Position numbers and translations under genes: made by a program. From Hoeflea sp. IMCC20628 (GTDB lineage: Bacteria > Pseudomonadota > Alphaproteobacteria > Rhizobiales > Rhizobiaceae), in assembly GCF_001011155.1 (NCBI RefSeq), contig NZ_CP011479.1, forward strand, positions 3,366,501 to 3,430,500: a DNA stretch of 64,000 nt, in the 5' to 3' direction. This document shows, one piece after another, positions 34,633-42,929 of the stretch. The stretch's first letter is position 1, and each line of letters starts with the position of its first letter. The notes under the pieces are model-generated. The model was not told the origin of the DNA. It searched no databases and worked only from the letters and a program-made list of their open reading frames with translations.

Positions 34633-34633
34633 A

Positions 34634-35290
34634 ATGTCCCACCTCACGCCTTTCTCCGAAATGGTCGAACTGGTTGTTGTCCAGCTTCACAAAGATGATG
34701 ACGTCGAAGCTCTGCCACTTCGGGAGGAAATCGACAGGCTGGCCTGTCAACGCATTCGCCCAGCCCAGCGGCGTCGCCTGTTTCACTTTCGCCGCGCGGC
34801 GTTCTTCGCGCTGCTGACGCGTTTCCGGAAGGGCTCGACCGTCCTTCGTGATGCCGCGGGTCACATCAGGGCGCTCCTCGACGCCAGGGAAGCAAGCCAC
34901 GTGTGCACGAGCGCATCCGGGGCAGTTTGCGCAGTGGCATTTTGCGACAAGCCGGTGGGTGTCGACATTGAACGAGCTGACGGTCCGGTCGATCTGGTTT
35001 CGCTACTCGACTTCATTGCCGCACCCTGCGCTACCGGCCTCAAGTCGCTGCCACCAGACATCGCTGCCTTCGAGGCGCGCATGGCCTGGACACGGATTGA
35101 AGCCCGGTTGAAGCAGGTGGGGCGCGGCATCCATGATTACATCGTTGGCGGTCCGGCAATCCTTACGGAGGAACAAGGCGAAACCCGTGTCATGGCAGCA
35201 ATCGGCTGGGTCTGCGCATTGACTCATGCAGGTGGTCCGATCGAGATCCGCGCACGGCTTATCGATTTCAGGACGTTGTGCGATGAGTGA
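34634..35290 (+). CDS. 4'-phosphopantetheinyl transferase-like protein (AntB position)
   Basis: The 218-residue protein, starting at ATG 34634 two bases after the ketoreductase stop, carries the two Sfp/AcpS superfamily motifs. VGVDIERADG (about residue 105) holds the magnesium-binding Asp and Glu, and WTRIEARLKQVGRGI (about 155) corresponds to the W-x-x-KEA-x-x-K signature, here with Ile replacing the usual Lys. The Glu and second Lys are kept. It should attach phosphopantetheine to the cluster's ACP (41119-41379). N-terminal half is poorly conserved, as is usual in small Sfp-like enzymes. It ends overlapping the next gene. Confidence 0.78.
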   Translation: MSHLTPFSEMVELVVVQLHKDDDVEALPLREEIDRLACQRIRPAQRRRLFHFRRAAFFALLTRFRKGSTVLRDAAGHIRALLDAREASHVCTSASGAVCAVAFCDKPVGVDIERADGPVDLVSLLDFIAAPCATGLKSLPPDIAAFEARMAWTRIEARLKQVGRGIHDYIVGGPAILTEEQGETRVMAAIGWVCALTHAGGPIEIRARLIDFRTLCDE

Positions 35291-36122
35291 CGTTACGATT
35301 ATCGATCTCTCTGTCGCTATTTCGCCCGAGAACTGGGAGCCCGAACCGATCGTCATCGATTGGATCGACCATGTGGCTGGCGCCGACAAGCTCGGCAAGA
35401 GCGCCTATTACTTTCAGCAGAACAAGGGTTGGCGCGGATTGCTCGATGGGCTTTTCTGTCGCCGCCAACAACCGATTGATCACTGCGATTTCCCGGACGG
35501 GATGGGGTTGTCACAAATGTTCTACCGGCTCTCAACCCATACCGGCACCCATATCGATGCGCCGATCCATTATGGCTGGCGCAAGGACGCCGGGACCCTT
35601 CCCTGCACTATTTCCGAGATCCCGCTCGAATGGTGTTACGGCGCCGGCATACTTCTTGATTCCAGCACTGATCGTGGAGAGATCGACGCTGAGAACGTCG
35701 CCCGGCAATGCAAATCTGCAGGCTTGACGGTCTCCGCAGGCGACATTGTGCTGATCAATACAGGCGCGAACCGGCTTTTCAGTCGACGAGAATACTTCAT
35801 CGACTACCGGCCGATCGGACCCAGCGCTGTTTCCTACCTGCTCGACCGGGGCGTCAAGGTGATCGGAACCGACGCCTTCAGTTTCGATGCACCGTTCATG
35901 GAGATGATCGAGGCTTACCGCAATACCGGCGACACCTCGACTCTTTGGCCGGCCCACATGATGGGCCGGGACCGGCCTTACCTGCAGATCGAACGTCTCG
36001 GCAATCTTGACCGCTTACCCCGGGCGAACGGCTTCACAGTGAGTTGCCTGCCGATCAAGCTCGAACACGCCGACGCCGCCTGGAGCCGCGTTGTCGCGAT
36101 ATTCGAGGGTAAAATTCAATGA
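35283..36122 (+). CDS. Cyclase-family protein (PF04199, kynurenine formamidase-like; AntC position)
   Basis: 279 residues starting at ATG 35283 inside the end of the transferase gene. The family's zinc motif HTGTHIDAPIH is present (residues about 88-98), with further ligands expected near GDIVLINTGA and the GTDAFSFDAP segment. PF04199 includes kynurenine formamidases, but members also serve as late-ring cyclases in aromatic polyketide clusters. In this context ring closure on the polyketide is the likely job. The stretch YYFQQNKGWRGLLDGLFCRR near the N-terminus is longer than in formamidases. Confidence 0.85.
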   Translation: MSDVTIIDLSVAISPENWEPEPIVIDWIDHVAGADKLGKSAYYFQQNKGWRGLLDGLFCRRQQPIDHCDFPDGMGLSQMFYRLSTHTGTHIDAPIHYGWRKDAGTLPCTISEIPLEWCYGAGILLDSSTDRGEIDAENVARQCKSAGLTVSAGDIVLINTGANRLFSRREYFIDYRPIGPSAVSYLLDRGVKVIGTDAFSFDAPFMEMIEAYRNTGDTSTLWPAHMMGRDRPYLQIERLGNLDRLPRANGFTVSCLPIKLEHADAAWSRVVAIFEGKIQ

Positions 36123-36155
36123 AAACCCGCGCCTTTCCAGAAAGCGAGAACCGCC

Positions 36156-37634
36156 ATGTATACAATCGATATGGTCGATCTTGACCGTCCCTACCCCAAC
36201 AAATGCTACCTGCCCTTCATCCTTTATCCACCGGGCATGCATCGCAACACCGAAGGCGAAGCCTTCCTCTCACGCCTCAAGGCGCTCGATGAACAAGGCG
36301 AGGACTTCGTGCTTTACCTTGGCGTTCCCTTCTGCCGGACCAGATGCAAATCCTGCCCCTATTTCATCAGCCTGCTGCCGGAGAACGACCAGCACAATCG
36401 CGAAGATGCCTATGTCGAGGCGCTGATCAAGGATCTTGAACACTGGGCAACGTTCCGGCGCTGGAGAACCGGGCTGGTGCGCAATATCTATATTGGCGGC
36501 GGGACCGGCAGCGTCTTGAGGACTGACAATCTGAAGCGCCTGGTCGACAAGATCTTTTCTCTCTTCAGGGTCGCCGATGACTACGAGTTTACCCTCGAAG
36601 GCAATGCGCGCGATTTCGACGATGAGAAAATCGACTTCCTGGTCGGCTCGAAGATCAATCGTCTGAGCCTCGGGGTTCAATCATTCCAGCCCGAAATCCT
36701 CGCGACCATCGGCTCGCCGCATGCCGCGGAAGATTCAATCCGCGTGATCCGGGCGTTTCAAAGCCGAGGCTTCAAGAACATCCAGCTCGACCTGATGTAC
36801 AACATGCCGGGCCATACGCTGAATGTGTGGCGGCGGGATCTCAAGACGCTCAATGATCTCGATATTCCGCATTTCACCATCTACCTCTACCGCATCCACA
36901 AGCAGACACCGCAGGACAAGCTGATCACCAAAGGCAAGGTTGTCCAGCCGCAGGACGCCGAAACGCCGATGGTGAAGGCGATGTACACACAAGCGAAAGA
37001 CATCGCCGAGGCGATGGGCTTTACGATGTACATGGTCGATCACTTCTGCAAACCCGGTTTTGAGAACATGTACAATCACTGGAACTGGAAGGCCTATATC
37101 GACACGCTCGCCGTGGGCCCGGGTTCCTACAGCTATTTCGATGGCTACCGGCTGGGAACCGACACCGATGTCGAAGGCTATGTCTCCGCGTGCAACAAAG
37201 GCCAATTCGTCATCAGCTCCGTGACCGACAAGCTGTCGCCTCGGGTGCAACGCGAACGCTATGTGATCTTCGCACTGCTCTACTACGAGATCGAATTCAG
37301 CTTCTACCGCAGCAAGTTCGGATCGTCGCTGCTCAAGGACTTCGCCAGCGAAATCGAACGTCTGACGGCGAAAGATCTCATCGACGTGTTGCCCGACCGT
37401 ATCACGCTCACCCAGCTCGGACTGATCTGGCACACCAACATCATCCTGGAATTCTTCAACCAGGCCTTCTGGTCAGATACCGCGTCATTGAACGAGCCAA
37501 ACTGGTCCCTCAATGGCGTCATGGTCGAGGTCGGAGCCCATGAACGCAGTTACTGGCTGGGCGATCCGGTGTTGGCTGACCCGAATTCAACGCCGTATCC
37601 GGGCACATTCATGGAGGTAGACGCACATGTCTGA
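36156..37634 (+). CDS. HemN-like radical SAM enzyme inside polyketide cluster
   Basis: A 492-residue radical SAM protein with the CxxxCxxC cluster motif at Cys60, Cys64, Cys67 (GVPFCRTRCKSCPYF), the glycine-rich SAM motif NIYIGGGTGSVL, and HemN-type segments INRLSLGVQSFQ and NIQLDLMYNMPGHT. The C-terminal HemN domain (about 370-490) is present. The HemN family contains coproporphyrinogen dehydrogenase, heme chaperones, class C methyltransferases and radical SAM cyclopropanases that modify polyketides. No heme gene is near. Placement between cyclase and SRPBCC genes with an 8-base overlap downstream argues for tailoring or methylation of the polyketide; this is inference. Confidence 0.87.
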   Translation: MYTIDMVDLDRPYPNKCYLPFILYPPGMHRNTEGEAFLSRLKALDEQGEDFVLYLGVPFCRTRCKSCPYFISLLPENDQHNREDAYVEALIKDLEHWATFRRWRTGLVRNIYIGGGTGSVLRTDNLKRLVDKIFSLFRVADDYEFTLEGNARDFDDEKIDFLVGSKINRLSLGVQSFQPEILATIGSPHAAEDSIRVIRAFQSRGFKNIQLDLMYNMPGHTLNVWRRDLKTLNDLDIPHFTIYLYRIHKQTPQDKLITKGKVVQPQDAETPMVKAMYTQAKDIAEAMGFTMYMVDHFCKPGFENMYNHWNWKAYIDTLAVGPGSYSYFDGYRLGTDTDVEGYVSACNKGQFVISSVTDKLSPRVQRERYVIFALLYYEIEFSFYRSKFGSSLLKDFASEIERLTAKDLIDVLPDRITLTQLGLIWHTNIILEFFNQAFWSDTASLNEPNWSLNGVMVEVGAHERSYWLGDPVLADPNSTPYPGTFMEVDAHV

Positions 37635-38061
37635 GACCGAACAATTCTTCGCAAGCGAGACCACCACCATCAATGCTGACCCCAGCGACATCTGGGCTAT
37701 CTGGGTCGACATCAACGGCTGGCCACGTTGGGATGACGGATTGGAAAGTACGAAATTCTCCGAAACCTTTCGCGAGGGCAACAGTTTCGAGTTGACGCCC
37801 AGAGGCGGCGATCCCCTCACAGTCACGCTGCGCAGCGTGACCCAGGGCGAAGAATTCTCGGACGAAGCAGTCCTGCCTTTTGGCAAGATCAGAAATGCCC
37901 ACCGGTTGAGGCCAATCGGCGGCAAGGTCGAAGTGACCCATGAGATCCAGGCCATGATCAACAAGCCAGAAGCCGGCTTCTTCGCCAAGGATATCTGGCC
38001 GCACATGCGGGACGGCCTGCCTGCAGCGCTGTCCAATATCCGCAGGATCATCGAGGATTGA
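37627..38061 (+). CDS. SRPBCC (polyketide cyclase/START-like) protein
   Basis: 144 residues with the Bet v1-like fold: an opening beta strand, then INADPSDIWAIWVDINGWPRWD, the typical helix-turn of the family, and a long C-terminal helix from about 112. It overlaps the radical SAM stop by 8 bases. It is a paralogue of the protein at 46920-47366 (shared: DIWAIW/DVWAVW, EEFSDEAVLPFG/EEFTDETTLPSG). Single-domain SRPBCC proteins in aromatic polyketide clusters bind or cyclise the chain. Not present in the Photorhabdus ant operon. Confidence 0.85.
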   Translation: MSETEQFFASETTTINADPSDIWAIWVDINGWPRWDDGLESTKFSETFREGNSFELTPRGGDPLTVTLRSVTQGEEFSDEAVLPFGKIRNAHRLRPIGGKVEVTHEIQAMINKPEAGFFAKDIWPHMRDGLPAALSNIRRIIED

Positions 38062-38195
38062 AAGGCCGGGAAGGCAAAAGGCCGAGTGCAATCAAAAGGA
38101 AAGCCCGAACCGGAGGGAAGACGCACCTCACGGGCTCCAGGCCGCACCGATCATCATTTCATGGCTCAACGTCGCGTCAAGGAAAGGAAAAACCA

Positions 38196-38702
38196 ATGTC
38201 GGCCTTCTGGTGCGGAGTTGTTTCCCGGGATCATATCAAACGGGGCGAGCGCGAAGGCTTCTGCCAGGTCTGTCGTGGCAAACGGTCGCCACTTGACCGC
38301 ATGGCTGTGGGGGATGGAATTGTTTTCTACTCGCCAACAACGGCTTTTCGCGGCGCCGAAAAGTGCCAGGCATTTACGGCGATCGGCGAGATCGTAGGAC
38401 CGCAGTCGTACCAGTTTCAGATGACGCTGGATTTCATGCCGTTCCGAAGAGATGTCGCCTATTTCAACGCATCGGACGCCCCCATCAGCCCGCTGCTGGA
38501 CGCGCTCGAATTCACCCGCAAGAACAAGAACTGGGGCTACAGGTTCCGCTTCGGCCACTTCCAGATCAGCAGGCATGACTTCGAGTGCATAGCCTCGGCC
38601 ATGATCTGCGGAGACGCCTGGCGTGAGCGCTTTGCCGAGGAACGAAATACGGCCAGCGCAGACTCCGCACCTCCGCCCGCAGCACCCATTCCATTTTATT
38701 GA
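38196..38702 (+). CDS. EVE-domain protein (UPF0310)
   Basis: Start ATG at 38196 follows GGAAAGGA; the longer frame from 38058 is unlikely. The 168-residue product shows the EVE/PUA-like pattern: FWCGVVSRDHIKRGEREGFC, GKRSPLDRMAVGDGIVFYSP and aromatic residues that line a cage for modified bases. EVE proteins read or bind modified nucleic-acid bases and are usually found near restriction, RNA-modification or toxin genes. A place inside a polyketide operon is unusual. It might be a resistance or ligand-sensing factor, or simply a hitch-hiker. Confidence 0.85.
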   Translation: MSAFWCGVVSRDHIKRGEREGFCQVCRGKRSPLDRMAVGDGIVFYSPTTAFRGAEKCQAFTAIGEIVGPQSYQFQMTLDFMPFRRDVAYFNASDAPISPLLDALEFTRKNKNWGYRFRFGHFQISRHDFECIASAMICGDAWRERFAEERNTASADSAPPPAAPIPFY

Positions 38703-38734
38703 AGGTCGGGCTCAACCGAGGGAAAGGAGCCATC

Positions 38735-39988
38735 ATGTCTGGACAAAGAGTCGTCGTGACCGGCCTCGGTGTCATTGCGCCGAACGGAATCGGCAAGGAT
38801 GAATTCTGGAACAATGCATGCGTCGGAACATCCGGCCTCAAGCCAAACTCGAGAAATGCCGACTTCGGATTCAAATCGCGCGTCATTGGCGCGGTGGAGG
38901 GTTTTGACAGTCTCTTCTCTGGGCCGGGCGGCCGCCATCAGGCCTTTGCAATCGAAGCAGCGCGGATGGCGCTGCAAGACAGCGAGACTACGCTCACTGC
39001 CATCGATCCGTACCGTTTCGGCGTTTGCGTCGCCAGTGCCATCGCCGGGGCCGCACAGATGGAGGACAATCTCCTCATGCTCGCTGCCTGGGAAGAGACG
39101 GATGCGAATGGTGCCCCCTGCCCCGACCTGCCGGTGAACGCATTTGAAAGCTTCGACTTCGGTCTGGCGGCAACATCGGTCGCACGCCTTTTTGGTGCCA
39201 GCGGGATGGTTGTCAATCTCTCCACCGGCTGTACCGCAGGTCTGGATGCGCTCGGCTTTGCCTATAACCAGATCCATTCCGGCGACATGGACTTCATGCT
39301 GGCAGGCGCCACCGAAGCGCCGCTGTGCCCATTGTCAATTGGAGCGTTCGAAGCGCTTGGCGCGCTTTCGACTCGGGAAACGATCGCCCCCTGTCTGGCA
39401 TCAACGCCGTTTTCCGCAGAGCGCGACGGGTTCGTGATCTCCGAGGGTTGCGGCATGCTTGCGTTGGAAAGCTACGACCATGCACGGGCCCGTGGTGCGA
39501 CTATCTATGCAGAGGTTGCAGGCTATGCCTCTGTCAACAATGCCTATCACATGACGGATCTGCCTCCGTCAGGTGAAGCGCTCGCTCACTGCATCAAACT
39601 TGCCCTCACCAACGCCGGCATCGAGCGCGGTGAAATAGACCACATCAGCGCACATGGGAGCTCGACGCCTCAAAACGCCGTCAACGAAACCGGAGCCATC
39701 AAGTCCGTTTTCGGTGAGCTGGCGAAGAGCATCCCGGTCAACTCGCTGAAATCGATGACTGGTCACGCGCTCGCGGCGGCCAACGCAATCGAATGCGTGG
39801 CTCTCAGCCTCGAACTTTACCATCAAAGGCTCCACCCGACCGTGAATTATCATAAAGCCGATCCGGCCTGTGACCTGGACTACGTTCCCAATATAGGGAG
39901 ATATTCCCGAATACGGTCAGCAATGAAACTGACCAGCGGCTTTTCCGGCATCCACAGTGTCCTTGTCATGAGAGCCGAACAGCCATGA
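38735..39988 (+). CDS. Type II PKS ketosynthase alpha (KS-alpha; AntD position)
   Basis: 417 residues. The thiolase-fold condensing enzyme has the full triad: nucleophile Cys166 in NLSTGCTAGLDAL, His307 in ISAHGSSTPQNAV, and Lys339/His344 in LKSMTGHALAAAN. ATIYAEVAGYA, AYHMT and DPACDLDYVP are those of ActI-ORF1-type aromatic ketosynthases rather than FabF, so this is a dedicated polyketide condensing subunit. It overlaps the next gene by ATGA, the classical KS-alpha/CLF coupling. The ribosome site is GGAAAGGAG. Confidence 0.93.
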   Translation: MSGQRVVVTGLGVIAPNGIGKDEFWNNACVGTSGLKPNSRNADFGFKSRVIGAVEGFDSLFSGPGGRHQAFAIEAARMALQDSETTLTAIDPYRFGVCVASAIAGAAQMEDNLLMLAAWEETDANGAPCPDLPVNAFESFDFGLAATSVARLFGASGMVVNLSTGCTAGLDALGFAYNQIHSGDMDFMLAGATEAPLCPLSIGAFEALGALSTRETIAPCLASTPFSAERDGFVISEGCGMLALESYDHARARGATIYAEVAGYASVNNAYHMTDLPPSGEALAHCIKLALTNAGIERGEIDHISAHGSSTPQNAVNETGAIKSVFGELAKSIPVNSLKSMTGHALAAANAIECVALSLELYHQRLHPTVNYHKADPACDLDYVPNIGRYSRIRSAMKLTSGFSGIHSVLVMRAEQP

Positions 39989-41085
39989 ACCGCACAGTCG
40001 TCATAACAGCCGCCAACACCCTAACGCAGTCCGGTGCAGATACTGGCTGCATCGCCCCGGATGCCGCAATTTGCACAAAGACACGCACAATCCCGGAATC
40101 CCTTGTCGATGCCGATTGCCCGATTGGTCAGCGTCTGAAGCGCAAAGTCGATGGCTTCTGCCGCAAGGGTCTCGCTGTGGCCAACAGGGCGATCGCCGAG
40201 AGTATGCTTCTCGAAAGCGATACGGACCCCGATCGTATCGGGATCTATGTCGGCAACTGCCTCGGCGGCTGGGGCCACATCGATGCGGAAATCCGCGCAC
40301 TTCACCAGGTCGGCGTATCGGCGATAGGCCCTTACGTAGCCACGGCCTGGTTCCCTGCCGCGCTGCAAGGGCAGATTTCCCTGCACTACGGTTTTCGCGG
40401 CCATTCGAAGACGTTTTCTGCCTTCGACGTCGCGGGTGTGCAGGCCTTGGCCTATGCAGCCCAGGCAATCAGGCTCGGTGTTGTTGATGCAGTGGTCTGC
40501 TGCGCCAGCGAAGACCTGTCGAGCGTTTATGTGCGGCGCGTATTGGAAGAGACCGTGGCGCGGGGATGGCCTGCTTCACCGGTGTTCGAGCAGAAGCGGG
40601 CTGGCAGCGGCGTTGAAAGTGCTGTGGCCTTCGTTCTGGAAAACCGGGAGATGGCTATTGCACGCGGGGCACCGATCCTTTGCGAATTGGCAGGATGCCA
40701 CGACGGTTTCATCAACGTCAGGAGCCAGATCGGGCCGATGCTGCACGCGTGCATGGAAAAGCTCGTCGAAAGCAAGAGCGACCCGCTTCTCTGCATCCTC
40801 GATGGCCGATTTTCCTGCGAACATTCGGCTACAGCCAGCACTCTTCAGGACCGCTGCATTGACGGCCGGATGATCGACGTCTCCGCGATTCTCGGCGAGC
40901 AGTTCTCGGTCGGTGGACTGATGGAAACCGCCATCGCCGCGCGCGCGCTTTATAAAGACCGACTGAGCCCGGCAACCTTCGGACAGTCAGGTGAAAACCT
41001 GTTCCGTCAGGCGATCATCCAGCGCCTTTCGGCAAACGGAAATCTCGTCGCCCACGGACTGCGCGCGGTCAATCGCGTGAATTGA
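39985..41085 (+). CDS. Chain-length factor (KS-beta; AntE position)
   Basis: A 366-residue ketosynthase-like protein with a degenerate active site. The nucleophile region reads SKTFSAFDVAGVQALAYA, with Asp148 at the place of Cys (Gln in actinobacterial factors). The HGT histidine motif and the GH motif are absent (SVGGLMETAIAA instead). It is about 40 residues shorter than actinomycete chain-length factors. It would form a heterodimer with KS-alpha and set the number of malonyl extensions. Divergence is strong, so the call rests on fold motifs plus the 4-base overlap with KS-alpha. Confidence 0.85.
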   Translation: MNRTVVITAANTLTQSGADTGCIAPDAAICTKTRTIPESLVDADCPIGQRLKRKVDGFCRKGLAVANRAIAESMLLESDTDPDRIGIYVGNCLGGWGHIDAEIRALHQVGVSAIGPYVATAWFPAALQGQISLHYGFRGHSKTFSAFDVAGVQALAYAAQAIRLGVVDAVVCCASEDLSSVYVRRVLEETVARGWPASPVFEQKRAGSGVESAVAFVLENREMAIARGAPILCELAGCHDGFINVRSQIGPMLHACMEKLVESKSDPLLCILDGRFSCEHSATASTLQDRCIDGRMIDVSAILGEQFSVGGLMETAIAARALYKDRLSPATFGQSGENLFRQAIIQRLSANGNLVAHGLRAVNRVN

Positions 41086-41118
41086 CCTTCCTTCTCAGCA
41101 AGCCAGGAGTTCAAGACA

Positions 41119-41379
41119 ATGATCCAGAATTTTGCAGATGTACGAACAATCCTTGCGACCTACACCGAAACGCCAATCGAGGAATTCGACATGTCGGAGG
41201 ATCTCGACCTGACCTATGACATGGACTCGACCGAACTGACGGACTTCGCCAAACAACTCACCCAGCAATACGGCGTTGTCATTGCCAAAAGCGATCGAGC
41301 TGATTGGACAACGGGCAACGACATCGTTGCTTTCCTGAAGCGAGCGGCGTCGAACACGGATCACACGGCGGCGGTCTAG
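41119..41379 (+). CDS. Acyl carrier protein (AntF position)
   Basis: 86 residues, acidic, with a four-helix ACP pattern. The phosphopantetheine serine is Ser37 in YDMDSTELTDFAKQL, where DSTEL replaces the common DSLDL. CAGGAG precedes the ATG. Only 2 bases separate its stop from the CoA ligase start. It carries the growing poly-beta-ketone chain and should be activated by the transferase encoded at 34634-35290. Confidence 0.9.
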   Translation: MIQNFADVRTILATYTETPIEEFDMSEDLDLTYDMDSTELTDFAKQLTQQYGVVIAKSDRADWTTGNDIVAFLKRAASNTDHTAAV

Positions 41380-41381
41380 CG

Positions 41382-42929
41382 ATGAAACTCATATCCTGCC
41401 TGCTGCAAGGCGGAGAGCGGTCGGGGCAAATGCCCTTCGCCATGACGCCTCACGAAATCTGGACACGTGCTGACGCAGCGGCGTCCGTGGCGCATTTCGT
41501 AACTCGCCTCAGAGAAGCGGGAGTCAAACCAGGGGACCGCGCACTCGCGATCCTCCAGCACGATCATCACGCGATCTGCCTGATTGCCGCGGCGAGCGCT
41601 TTGGGGCTGAAACTCGTGATGCCTTACAATCTTCAGTCGGCCGCGCTCGGCGAGTGGCTGGGTATCGTTCAGTCGATGCAGCCTGAGCATATCGTCTGTC
41701 TTGATCAACCCGCCGGCAGGCAACTTTTGGAAGCCGGAATGTTCCCCCTTGATCTCGGCGACGACATTCTTGAAAAGCCTTTGGCTTCAGAGCCAGTCGT
41801 AATCACCGCGCCGGATGCAATCGCCGGATTTCTGACTTTGTTTTCCAGCGGAACGACCGGGCAGCCAAAGGCAATCAGCCTTGCGGAGGACATGGTTGCG
41901 AGAAAGATCCTCAACGTTTGCGATCATCTCCAATTTGACGCAAACACGCGGGCTTTCTTTTCGGGCCTGATCAACAACACAACGGGCTTCATCTTTGCTT
42001 TTGGCGCGCTCGCCCATTTCGCGGTGCTGTGCGTTCCAGAGACGAGAAACATCGCGCAGTGGCCGGGTCTCGTTTCAAAATTCCAAGCCACGCATATCAT
42101 GCTGCGCCCCGTCGCCCTTGATCATTTTGTCGCTGCAACTCTGGCATCTCGGGCCGATCTGTCGAGCTTGCAAATGCTGGCCTATGGCGCAGCAGCAATG
42201 CCTGCCGAAACGCTTCGGCTGGCGCGTGAGATCCTGTCCTGCGATTTCACGCTCGGCTATGGCCTCAGCGAGACATTCGGTCCCTTCACCTTTCTGGACG
42301 AGGCGGCACACCGTGCCGGGTTTCAGCTCGGAGAGCCATATCGGGTTGGCGTCGCCGACAAGGACACGAAGATCTGGATAGACCTCCCGGATGCAGACGG
42401 TATCGGCGAAATTCTGATCGATGGAGCTCTGCGGATGGAGGGCTATATCGATCCGGCGACACGCAACGTCATTACACTGCAAGGTCCTTTGCGGACAGGC
42501 GACCTCGGACGTATCGACGCTGACGGCCATCTGATTCTCAAGGGTCGCTTGTCATCGAGCATGCTTACGCCGTCCGGTCATCGGATCTATCCGGAAGAGA
42601 TCGAGGCGTTGCTGCGCACTGTCGACGGCGTGGATGAAGCTGTGCTTGTTGGACTTCCAACCGGTGACAGGCTCTCGCTGCGGCCCGTGGCCTGTATCCA
42701 CGGCGATCTGGCGCGCCGAAGCGCCGACACTGTCCGGCAAACCCTGCGCCTGAAACTCGAGAAAGCGCTCGGTCGAGAGAAATGGCCTGACTACATTTTC
42801 GCCAGCGCTTCCCCGTTTCCCAAGAACGCCAACGAGAAAATCTTGAAGACCGAGGTCGTGCGTCTGGCATCCACGACCGAATTGATCGCCCTGCACATCA
42901 GCCGCTTCGAGGAGATGACCTTACCATGA
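41382..42929 (+). CDS. AMP-dependent CoA/ACP ligase (AntG position)
   Basis: 515 residues from ATG 41382. ANL superfamily motifs are TLFSSGTTGQPKAISL (P-loop), YGLSETFGPFTFLDE, GDLGRIDADGHLILKGR (hinge) and the C-terminal lysine in NANEKILKTEV. It is clearly unlike the ligase at 3167-4702. In the Photorhabdus ant cluster the equivalent gene is needed for a functional ACP/synthase rather than for loading an exotic starter. Here it may do likewise or activate a starter acid. Stop overlaps the next gene by ATGA. Confidence 0.87.
   Translation: MKLISCLLQGGERSGQMPFAMTPHEIWTRADAAASVAHFVTRLREAGVKPGDRALAILQHDHHAICLIAAASALGLKLVMPYNLQSAALGEWLGIVQSMQPEHIVCLDQPAGRQLLEAGMFPLDLGDDILEKPLASEPVVITAPDAIAGFLTLFSSGTTGQPKAISLAEDMVARKILNVCDHLQFDANTRAFFSGLINNTTGFIFAFGALAHFAVLCVPETRNIAQWPGLVSKFQATHIMLRPVALDHFVAATLASRADLSSLQMLAYGAAAMPAETLRLAREILSCDFTLGYGLSETFGPFTFLDEAAHRAGFQLGEPYRVGVADKDTKIWIDLPDADGIGEILIDGALRMEGYIDPATRNVITLQGPLRTGDLGRIDADGHLILKGRLSSSMLTPSGHRIYPEEIEALLRTVDGVDEAVLVGLPTGDRLSLRPVACIHGDLARRSADTVRQTLRLKLEKALGREKWPDYIFASASPFPKNANEKILKTEVVRLASTTELIALHISRFEEMTLP

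Noticed and set aside
38058-38195. N-terminal extension of the EVE protein
   Set aside because: The extension is basic and low in similarity, and the ATG at 38196 has a good ribosome site and begins the conserved domain.
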